Below are positions 26,354-33,357 of a stretch of 62,797 bases of DNA, in pieces (the first letter of the stretch is position 1; each line of letters begins with the position of its first letter). A model generated the notes under the pieces. It worked only from the letters and a program-made list of their open reading frames with translations, was not told the DNA's origin and ran no database searches. The translations under genes were made by a program, and so were the position numbers. The DNA lies in the NCBI GenBank assembly GCA_947629865.1, contig CANRFJ010000017.1, positions 1 through 62,797 on the forward strand. Direction: 5' to 3'. This DNA is from an uncultured Lachnospiraceae bacterium (GTDB lineage Bacteria; Bacillota; Clostridia; Lachnospirales; Lachnospiraceae).

Positions 26354-27487
26354 TCATGCTGCTGTTACGTTTAGGTGATCTGTCATCATTCCCCAAACAA
26401 AACATGCCAGTTCTCTCGCAACCGCTGCAACAGCGACATTTCTCTTTTTCCCATGCCGTATGAGCCTGTAGTACTTGCTCCGAAGCCTTGCATTGGCTTT
26501 ATCCGCATAGGCTATGACCTCAGCACTATTTCCCTGTTGCCGCTGCTTCAGTGCTTTTGATTTATGTCCTATCGCTCCTTTGCATATCCCTCCGGCAGCT
26601 TCTACAAGAAGCAGGCGAAGATGGCTGTTTCCTGCCTTGGTTATTCCGAGCCGGTTGACTTTTTCTGCGCTGGAATGTTCACCCGGTGCTAACCCAAGAT
26701 ATGCAGCATATATATTACCTTTTGCAAATCTCGTAAAATCTCCTGTTTCTACAATAAGCGATAAAGCCGTATGTGTCTTGATTCCAAGAAAGCATCCAAG
26801 TTTTTGGACTTTCTCTGTGTATTCTGCCTGAGAAGCAATCTCCTCAATTCTTGCATCAAACCGTTCTATCTTTGCTGTTTGCTCCTCGTATGACGCAAGA
26901 TACTCGTCAAGTGTTTCCTGATACATCGAAGTCAATTCAAGCTTTTTCAGCCATTTCAAATGGGCGATTGTCCATTTAGTTCCCTCGTAGTAATAACCAT
27001 GCCTCAGACAGAACATTCCTATCTGCTGTTTGATCTTTTTAAGAGCCTTTTTATGATCGTCACGCATCCGAAGATACTCTTTTACGGAATCATCCTGCTC
27101 TGTAGGTATATATACCGGATGATATCCTCCATACGAAAGGCACTGTGCTATCAGATGTGCATCCCTGCTATCTGTTTTAATGCGCTGTCCCTGCTCAGTC
27201 AACATCGTTGTCGGAGCCAAAATCACGCATTTTACTCCTGCAGATGTAAGCTGATTGTAGAGAGAGTATCCCAAACACCCTGCCTCATAGCCGCACTCGA
27301 TATCGTAAGTATCATTCATGCCAAGTTTCTGCTTAAGGCTTTCAATAAACAGGATAATGTTTTTATAATCCGGTGCTATCTGGATATTTGCAAAAACACG
27401 ATCCTCTGCTCCGATTACAGGTTCCATTGCGCATAAAGTGTAATTTGTGCTATGGACATCCATTCCGATTTTTAGTATTCTATTCAT
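26354..27487 (-). CDS. IS110-family DEDD transposase
   Basis: A 377-aa recombinase. The N-terminal RuvC-like domain shows MDVHSTNY (first Asp), ECGYEAG (Glu) and KTDSRDAHLIA (paired Asp). The C-terminal Transposase_20 domain shows YLGLAPGEHSS with the probable catalytic serine and GITKAGNSHLR. Length is normal and there is no frameshift, so the element may be active. GGAGGCC is upstream of the ATG. The family excises as a circle and inserts without target duplication, guided by an element-encoded RNA. Confidence 0.93.
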   Translation of the reverse strand: MNRILKIGMDVHSTNYTLCAMEPVIGAEDRVFANIQIAPDYKNIILFIESLKQKLGMNDTYDIECGYEAGCLGYSLYNQLTSAGVKCVILAPTTMLTEQGQRIKTDSRDAHLIAQCLSYGGYHPVYIPTEQDDSVKEYLRMRDDHKKALKKIKQQIGMFCLRHGYYYEGTKWTIAHLKWLKKLELTSMYQETLDEYLASYEEQTAKIERFDARIEEIASQAEYTEKVQKLGCFLGIKTHTALSLIVETGDFTRFAKGNIYAAYLGLAPGEHSSAEKVNRLGITKAGNSHLRLLLVEAAGGICKGAIGHKSKALKQRQQGNSAEVIAYADKANARLRSKYYRLIRHGKKRNVAVAAVARELACFVWGMMTDHLNVTAA

Positions 27488-27593
27488 GGTGGCCTCCTTT
27501 TGTATGTGGTAATTCCTGTTACCGTTGATTTTGACAATCTCTAGTATACAGGTAAATCCACGATGCTACAAATGTGAGGTCACTTCATATTAT

Positions 27594-29006
27594 CTAAAAT
27601 CCAAATATTTTATTTCTCTGCCTGTTATTTGTAAGCAACGACAAAAGCGCACTTATCGCCACACAATCAAACTTGCTCCTTTTTCCTTGAATGATCCATT
27701 CATCCGCCTGCTTGCCTGTTAACTCTGGAAAATACTCCTGTCCCTTATCGAGAAGCCGCTCAAGAAGAATAAGCGCCTTCTTATGATTTAAATCGTTCCC
27801 ATGCTCTATAAACTCTGTCACAAACGATTTATCTACATATCGGAAATAAATATCGTTCAATCGGGTTATATTTTTTGCTAAAAAATATTCTGTTAGCATA
27901 TCAGAAGGTACGCTGATATCAGAAAACTGTTCTTTCCAGCGCTGAATACATTCTTTCATATCCTGAGACAAAATCAGATTACGGCCATCCCAAAACTCCA
28001 GGAATTCATCTTCATTTTTTCTCCGTACAACTTTGTAAAAAGGGATCTTACGGAAATCAAGATCAGTATCACCCGGATAATCTTCCTGTATGATATCAGA
28101 ATATCCTTTACTTCCAAAAGAATCCCATATTTCCCAGAAATCTTTTCCAACAGCTTTTGCATATGCGAGTATGAGATATGCGGGCAGCAGATATAGGGAA
28201 AGTTCTGCGATGATACCTTTTTCATCCTGATGTGCCAATAGTTCTTTTCTTTCAGAAAAATTCAAGTTCAAAAGTTCCGCAAGAAAACTTTTCATTGTGA
28301 TTTTTTTATCTTCATTCATGCTGCAAAAAATTCTGTATGCGTACTCTGTACGGCCGGATAGACTTGCGGAATCTATTTCCTCTCTGCAGGATATCGTTTC
28401 GTTATCCGAGAAGCTTAACTTTTGATTTTCCACCTCAAAAACAGCAATTAACTGATCTACGTCTAATTCGCCATAACTTACGGAATAATCATCACGCAAC
28501 TCATCAAATGTAATATTGGAGTATTCTTTTGAATTTCTGAAAAAAAGATAAGTATCCCACATTCTGATCCGTCCGGGAAGGGTTATCCTTTTTCCCAGTA
28601 CTCCCTGAAGCAAATGCAAATATGGTTTTGCAGTACATAACTTACCATATTCTATAAAATAGCATCCGCCATTTGTATACACTTCCTGCAAAACCATAAT
28701 CATATTCATGACAACACCAAACTCACAATACCCTGAATCTTCCGCATAGAGTTCACAAGTATTCAGATCATATGTACAAATTTCCCTTTTCTTCTTTTCA
28801 AAAATCGAATAATCAAACATAACGATGCCATCCGCATTTGGCTGCACAGGACTGACTACAATCACTTCTGTTCCTGCAACCGTCATCTTCTCCGTCTTTC
28901 TTATACCACATTTGTCCATAATCTCAAGAACATATGTATTCATTTCATCTTTCTTTTCTGCTGGAACATTTACTTTTCCCGCAAGTTGATATATATTGTC
29001 TGCCAT
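27594..29006 (-). CDS. Protein of unknown function, 470 aa, paralog of the 503-aa neighbour
   Basis: It starts MADNIYQLAGKVNVPAEKK at ATG 29006, with AAAGGAGGG upstream; the frame is open to 29048 without a better site. It lies 50 bp after an XRE regulator and was followed about 25 bp later by the 503-aa paralog before the IS inserted. The pair share motifs along their whole length (see 24406-25917) but have diverged strongly, which suggests an old duplication with two partner roles. No enzymatic signature or membrane segment was seen. Proteins of this type appear, from memory, as hypothetical genes in Lachnospiraceae. Confidence 0.7.
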   Translation of the reverse strand: MADNIYQLAGKVNVPAEKKDEMNTYVLEIMDKCGIRKTEKMTVAGTEVIVVSPVQPNADGIVMFDYSIFEKKKREICTYDLNTCELYAEDSGYCEFGVVMNMIMVLQEVYTNGGCYFIEYGKLCTAKPYLHLLQGVLGKRITLPGRIRMWDTYLFFRNSKEYSNITFDELRDDYSVSYGELDVDQLIAVFEVENQKLSFSDNETISCREEIDSASLSGRTEYAYRIFCSMNEDKKITMKSFLAELLNLNFSERKELLAHQDEKGIIAELSLYLLPAYLILAYAKAVGKDFWEIWDSFGSKGYSDIIQEDYPGDTDLDFRKIPFYKVVRRKNEDEFLEFWDGRNLILSQDMKECIQRWKEQFSDISVPSDMLTEYFLAKNITRLNDIYFRYVDKSFVTEFIEHGNDLNHKKALILLERLLDKGQEYFPELTGKQADEWIIQGKRSKFDCVAISALLSLLTNNRQRNKIFGF

Positions 29007-29056
29007 TATACTGCCCTCCTTTGCCATGATAAATATGATATAGTGCAAAACTGCAG

Positions 29057-29395
29057 TTATATCATTGTACCTGCAATATAACCATCTCTGCGCTGCACTA
29101 TTTTCTCATAATATACAATTATACGACGGTATGCAGTGTTATTTGTCTGGCCATATTCAAATTCTCTGTTTCCTTTTATGAGCGCATCTACCGGAAGACT
29201 GAACAGCTCACTTAAAGCATACAGATTGTCCAGCGTTGGTAAATTCCGTCCATCAAACCAGTGATAAATGCTCTGGGGAGTGCTTAGTCCTAAATACGCC
29301 TGAATATCTTTTACCGTCATCCCCCTTATCTGCATGATATGTTTTATATTCTGACCGGTTCTTTCTACATCAATCACAGGATATTGCCTTTTCAT
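29057..29395 (-). CDS. XRE-family DNA-binding regulator
   Basis: A 112-aa protein with a helix-turn-helix at about residues 13-67: TGQNIKHIMQIRGMTVKDIQ, then LGLSTPQSIYHWFDGRNLPT and LYALSELFSLPVD. AAGGAGGGCAATCG precedes the ATG. First gene of the operon with the two paralogs of unknown function, so it may control them. The tail after residue 75 is basic and unassigned. Confidence 0.85.
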   Translation of the reverse strand: MKRQYPVIDVERTGQNIKHIMQIRGMTVKDIQAYLGLSTPQSIYHWFDGRNLPTLDNLYALSELFSLPVDALIKGNREFEYGQTNNTAYRRIIVYYEKIVQRRDGYIAGTMI

Positions 29396-29558
29396 AACGA
29401 TTGCCCTCCTTATTTTTTTATTCTACATTTTATAAAAGCCATTGTCATTGTACTTCCAGTATAAAAAAACTTAATCGGTACAAATCTAAATGTGTAACAA
29501 CATTCATCTGTGCGCCGCCGTTTTCACTTATCCCTCTCGTATTTAACGAAAGTTTTTC

Positions 29559-29587
29559 TTGTACTTATCATGGGAGTGTGTTATATT
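29559..29587 (+). promoter_or_regulatory. Promoter of antitoxin-like RNA, copy 2
   Basis: TTGTAC at 29559 and TATATT at 29582 with a 17-bp spacer, conserved with copies 1 and 3. Confidence 0.75.
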
Positions 29588-29593
29588 ATAGAA

Positions 29594-29683
29594 AAGGGAA
29601 AGCCAGAGAAGTGGCTACCCTAGTTATAAACTAACATTCAATGTCAGCCGTCACTATTCTGAGTAGTGGCGGCCTATTTTTTA
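29594..29683 (+). ncRNA. Predicted antisense antitoxin RNA, copy 2
   Basis: An RNA of about 90 nt ending at a hairpin (29647-29656 with 29664-29673) and a T-run that overlap the end of the convergent toxin gene. From about 29532 to 29621 it is nearly identical to 31331-31420 (copy 3) and shares the core with copy 1. Confidence 0.73.
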
Positions 29684-29763
29684 CCCTTAAAGATTGTATG
29701 GCACAATCCGACAAGGGCAACAATGAATAGCAGTAATTGGATTAAATCCGCATATGTAATCAT
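29674..29763 (-). CDS. Type I toxin, holin-like hydrophobic peptide, 29 aa, copy 2
   Basis: A 29-aa peptide beginning MITYADLIQLLLFIVALVGL and ending IFKGKK, close to the copy 1 toxin in length, helix and basic end. GGAGGGC precedes the ATG and can pair with CCCTCC in the leader. The convergent RNA from 29594 overlaps its 3' end. Too short for usual gene finders. Confidence 0.75.
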   Translation of the reverse strand: MITYADLIQLLLFIVALVGLCHTIFKGKK

Positions 29764-29854
29764 CGTTATCGCCCTCCTTTCTTTCGTCTGGAGGGTTCAG
29801 CCCCTCCGATAAGGAGGGTAGCCGCCTTTGGCTCTCTGGTTTCCCGTGTCACAG

Positions 29855-29883
29855 AGTATAACATAAAGATATTTATTTATCAA
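29855..29883 (-). promoter_or_regulatory. Promoter of toxin mRNA, copy 2
   Basis: On the minus strand TTGATA (29883-29878) and TATACT (29860-29855) with a 17-bp spacer, as in copy 1. The interval 29884-30255 beyond it shows no gene. Confidence 0.72.
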
Positions 29884-30270
29884 TCTCATTTTAATCCCCA
29901 TTCCGGAGCGTTTTCGCGACGGGGCGACGCGAATCTCAAATTCGCGTCTGCCATCAGGGGAATTTGTGACGCTCCGGCACAAATTCCCGTGTGAAAAATC
30001 AGCACATAAGTGTGATTTTTCACACTACTTACTGTATTAAAAGTAATATTTGAGGAAACTCAAGCGGCAAGGATTTTTGTGTGTTGACAGTAAAAGTAAG
30101 GGCTGATAAAATACTACATAAACGTTGTGCCGGCCATTTAAGATGAACAGGCTGTAGATGGAGTAAAGGAAGTAGCTCAGTTTTTGAATGGAGAAGGTTA
30201 AAAATCAAGGAAACTATATTAGTTTAGCTAAATTTGAGATTATTCAAATCGCAGTTTGATGGAGAGTTAT

Positions 30271-31254
30271 ATGGATTTAAAAATATTAGATAAAATATGT
30301 CAGCAATGTAATTTGGGTATCATAGAAAGTAAACCATTACCTCTTAAAGGCGGTTTTATGCATAAAATGTATTCGCTGTTTACGACGAAAGGAAAGTACG
30401 CAGTTAAATTATTAAGTCCATATGTTATGCAGAGAAAAACTGCAATGGATAATTTTCATAATGCAGAACGCTTAGAATTGATATTGGAGCAAAATAATAT
30501 TCCTGTTATTCCTGCCTTGACTTTTAATGGGAAGAAAATGCAGAAAATAGACGGACAGTTTTATTACCTATATGAATGGTATAATGGAAAAGCCTTAAGA
30601 AGTGAAGAAATAGGAGAAATCCATTGTCGTAAAATCGGGAATGTACTTGCACAAATTCATCGATTGGACAGAAAAGAAGCGTCGCCTATTTGCGATGAAA
30701 TGAATATTGAATGGGATTATTATATTGAGCAACTTGGTACTAAAAATAGGGAACTCTATCATTTACTTAACGAAAATCGTACGCTACTCTATGAGAGTCA
30801 GAAAAATAGAAATTCTGCAATAAAAAAACTACCTTCTATTGAAGCAATTTGCCACAATGATATGGACAGCAAAAATGTATTATGGATAGAAGAAGAATGT
30901 CGTATTATTGATTTAGAGTGTCTTTCCTATTCTAATCCATTCATGGAATTATATGAACTGGCACTATGTTGGTCAGGGTATGAAAAGTGTGATATAGATT
31001 ACAATTTATTAAAACTGTTCATTCGTTCTTATGCGGAAGCAGGAGGACAAATACCGGTAGATTGGGAAACTGTGTATGATAGTAACCATGGCAGATTGGA
31101 ATGGTTAGAATACAATGTAAAGCGTTCTCTGGGCATAGAGTGCTCCGAGGATGAAATTGATGTGGGATTTTCGGAAGTGAAAGAGACCATGAACCACGTG
31201 CTTTATTACCATGAAGCTAGAAATAAAATAATAGACTGCTTAAAGCAGATTTAG
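30271..31254 (+). CDS. Aminoglycoside phosphotransferase/CotS-like kinase
   Basis: A 327-aa member of the APH/choline-kinase fold. The catalytic loop HNDMDSKNVLW (residue about 200) and the metal-binding IIDLE (about 215) are intact, and an N-terminal lobe Lys is present in KYAVKLL. ATG 30271 is preferred (GGAGA six bases upstream); ATG 30259 is possible. The substrate is not evident; spore-coat CotS-like and small-molecule kinases both fit. It lies alone between toxin module 2 and RNA copy 3, which share a direct repeat of about 90 bp, as if carried in with them. Confidence 0.8.
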   Translation: MDLKILDKICQQCNLGIIESKPLPLKGGFMHKMYSLFTTKGKYAVKLLSPYVMQRKTAMDNFHNAERLELILEQNNIPVIPALTFNGKKMQKIDGQFYYLYEWYNGKALRSEEIGEIHCRKIGNVLAQIHRLDRKEASPICDEMNIEWDYYIEQLGTKNRELYHLLNENRTLLYESQKNRNSAIKKLPSIEAICHNDMDSKNVLWIEEECRIIDLECLSYSNPFMELYELALCWSGYEKCDIDYNLLKLFIRSYAEAGGQIPVDWETVYDSNHGRLEWLEYNVKRSLGIECSEDEIDVGFSEVKETMNHVLYYHEARNKIIDCLKQI

Positions 31255-31357
31255 TGAAAAAGAGGGTTTTACTCTCGTAAGACGTTGTGAGACACAAAGC
31301 CTAAACAGGGCGATTGATATGGCTAAGAATCCCTCTCGTATTTAACGAAAGTTTTTC

Positions 31358-31386
31358 TTGTACTTATCATGGGAGCGTGTTATATT
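31358..31386 (+). promoter_or_regulatory. Promoter of antitoxin-like RNA, copy 3
   Basis: TTGTAC at 31358 and TATATT at 31381 with a 17-bp spacer, conserved with copies 1 and 2. Confidence 0.72.
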
Positions 31387-31392
31387 ATAGAA

Positions 31393-31493
31393 AAGGGAAA
31401 GCCAGAGAAGTGGCTACCCTCGATAATTGTTAGTTATGCCGTTATAAGTGGCACGCCGTCAACTATTCGCTGTAGTTGGCGGCCTATTTTTTT
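31393..31493 (+). ncRNA. Orphan antitoxin-like RNA, copy 3
   Basis: It shares the promoter, 5' core and terminator design of copies 1 and 2. The terminator stem has 11 pairs (31455-31465 with 31473-31483), one longer than in the other copies, with matching changes on both arms. No toxin gene follows: the convergent position is the end of an unrelated gene at 31504. It may act in trans on the other toxins or be a relic. Confidence 0.62.
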
Positions 31494-31503
31494 TTAACAG
31501 ATA

Positions 31504-32079
31504 CTACCTAAATGTGTTTTTTATTGGTGCTTTACAATCCCAGCTTATTAACGTAATTCCATATTTACTCAAAAGTTTCTTTTTGCTAATAGGCATTTCT
31601 TCTATATCGCCATAATCCGAATCATAATATGTCCACACTTCTACAAAACATCTCTCATTTTGCTTCTGCCCCGGATATTCTTCCTGGCTGCAAAGTTCAT
31701 CATCCCCCATATAATATTCTGGCCCAATTTCATAACAAATTTTCTGTTTTTCTCCTTTGTCATTTTCTCCTGTCCATAAAACAATAGTATCTTGACCACT
31801 CCCAAGCTTATATGTCCACGTCCGATGCTTTTTAAAATTAGAATCACATTCCATTCCAGCGAATTCACATATTAATGTATCCTCTATGGTTCTCTGTTTC
31901 CCATCGCACTCATAAACCAACTTAAAAGGAAATTCCTCCTTCTCAATTTGAGGATAAGGTGGTGCTGGCACAAAAATTGAATAAATATACATTATGCTCC
32001 AGGGAAGTATAACAATTATAAATGAAATTAGGAACAAGAATATAGCAATAGTAAAAACTACTTTCGTTTTCTTTTTCAT
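31504..32079 (-). CDS. Membrane-anchored hypothetical protein, 191 aa
   Basis: One N-terminal membrane segment (residues 8-35) is followed by an extracytoplasmic domain of about 150 residues with four to six cysteines (for example LICEFAGMECD) that may form disulfides. GAAAGGATATAAATAA precedes the ATG. No family was recognised. The 3' end converges on RNA copy 3. Confidence 0.65.
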   Translation of the reverse strand: MKKKTKVVFTIAIFLFLISFIIVILPWSIMYIYSIFVPAPPYPQIEKEEFPFKLVYECDGKQRTIEDTLICEFAGMECDSNFKKHRTWTYKLGSGQDTIVLWTGENDKGEKQKICYEIGPEYYMGDDELCSQEEYPGQKQNERCFVEVWTYYDSDYGDIEEMPISKKKLLSKYGITLISWDCKAPIKNTFR

Positions 32080-32201
32080 TTATTTATATCCTTTCTGTTT
32101 TAATCCTTCCTTAACCGCATAGGTTGTATGATTCTTTACTGATGCCTTATAGGCTCGCTAAATGCCGCTTCTAAAGTAGTCCAGATCTCTCCTATTCTGT
32201 C

Positions 32202-32615
32202 CTACAGAACCATCATCAGAGTTCCCGCTCCGATTAGAATACAGCCAATCACTGATTTAATAGTAAATTCTTCGTGCAAAAAAGCAAATGCCAGCAACAA
32301 CGTAATGACTACGGACATTTTATCAATGGGAACAACCTTTGACGCATCTCCCGTCTGCAAAGCCTTGTAATAGCAAAGCCATGAAACTCCCGTAGCAAGA
32401 CCGGACAGAATCAGGAAAATCCAACTTTTCTGACTGATTGATCGGATACCACTCTGTTGATGCGTAACAAACACCATTCCCCATGCCATGGCTACAACAA
32501 CTATTGTGCGGATTGCAGTAGCAAGGTTGGAAGGGACATCTTTAATTCCGACCTTTGCCAGTATCGATGTTAGTGCGGCAAAGACCGCCGAACCGAGCGC
32601 AAACCAAAACCACAT
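32202..32615 (-). CDS. Single-domain EamA/DMT-family transporter
   Basis: A 137-aa protein with about five hydrophobic helices matching one EamA repeat (FALGSAVFAALTSILAKVGI at the start). Full DMT carriers have two repeats, so this is a half-size form that would work as a dimer, as known for small members. GGAGGTCTGACG precedes the ATG. The substrate is unknown. Confidence 0.85.
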   Translation of the reverse strand: MWFWFALGSAVFAALTSILAKVGIKDVPSNLATAIRTIVVVAMAWGMVFVTHQQSGIRSISQKSWIFLILSGLATGVSWLCYYKALQTGDASKVVPIDKMSVVITLLLAFAFLHEEFTIKSVIGCILIGAGTLMMVL

Positions 32616-32662
32616 CGTCAGACCTCCTCAAATATGATTTGTGCAAATTGTCAAAGCAAAAT

Positions 32663-33106
32663 CTAGGTATCAATTCTTATCATCTCTTTAATGGATCTGT
32701 TTCTATATACCAAATCTTCTCGCGCCGTAAAACCTTGCTTTTCCCAAAAATCATTGCCGGTTTCATTGTGAGCAAATACAACCAACGCTACTTTGTTTAT
32801 CGCGCATTGCTGTTTCAGTGTTTGTATTGCGGCATCTACCAATTGATGGCCTATTCCTTGTTTTCGATATTGTGGATTTACAGCAGTATGATAAATATAA
32901 CCCCTTCTGCCATCATTACCGGCCATGATTACTCCGATAACCTTATTTTCAATTTCGGCAACAAAACAAGTATTCGGATTTCTTTTCAGAAATCTATCGA
33001 TACCCTCTTTTGAATCATCCAGATTATTTAATCCCATACCTGCGCATGACATCCAAAGTGCGTAAACTTCATCATAATCACTTATTTGCATTGTGCGTAT
33101 GTTCAT
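32663..33106 (-). CDS. GNAT-family N-acetyltransferase
   Basis: A 147-aa GNAT with the acetyl-CoA-binding motif A (TAVNPQYRKQGIGHQLVDAA) around residue 80 and a motif B region NETGNDFWEKQGF. The start at MNIRTMQ follows GGAGGAGAACAGA. The substrate is unknown. Confidence 0.88.
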   Translation of the reverse strand: MNIRTMQISDYDEVYALWMSCAGMGLNNLDDSKEGIDRFLKRNPNTCFVAEIENKVIGVIMAGNDGRRGYIYHTAVNPQYRKQGIGHQLVDAAIQTLKQQCAINKVALVVFAHNETGNDFWEKQGFTAREDLVYRNRSIKEMIRIDT

Positions 33107-33357
33107 TCTGTTCTCCTCCATATCCCAATTTATCTTTTCGTCAACGTAATCAGTATATCATACCCCGCTATTTGCTGCCACATGTTTTTCCTGCACAATA
33201 AGAAATATTCCGACCGTTGTCCCTTATTTCCCGTCTCAATTATGAGGAAGTGCGGTTAGAAACGCACCGAGTGTGTATAATAACAATAAACCGTTGTATA
33301 GCCCACTCCTGTGGGGCTGCAATGTATCTTCCGGTAAAAAGTATAAAGGAGATTGCC

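Larger units (their letters stand above)
25933..27588 (-). mobile_element. IS110/IS1111-type insertion sequence
   Basis: It is bounded by a perfect 12-bp inverted repeat (ATGAAGTGACCT at 25933-25944 and its complement at 27577-27588). It holds a DEDD transposase with only about 90 bp before the gene but about 410 bp after it. Sub-terminal inverted repeats and a long non-coding 3' end fit the IS1111 subgroup. It sits between the stop codon of one paralog and the ribosome binding site of the other, damaging neither coding region. Exact ends are uncertain because this family makes no target duplication. Confidence 0.8.

Noticed and set aside
29797-29982. Minus-strand ORF of 61 aa covering the toxin 2 leader
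   Set aside because: It runs through the toxin promoter and leader hairpins; no ribosome binding site and no hydrophobic helix. The real product is the 29-aa peptide downstream.
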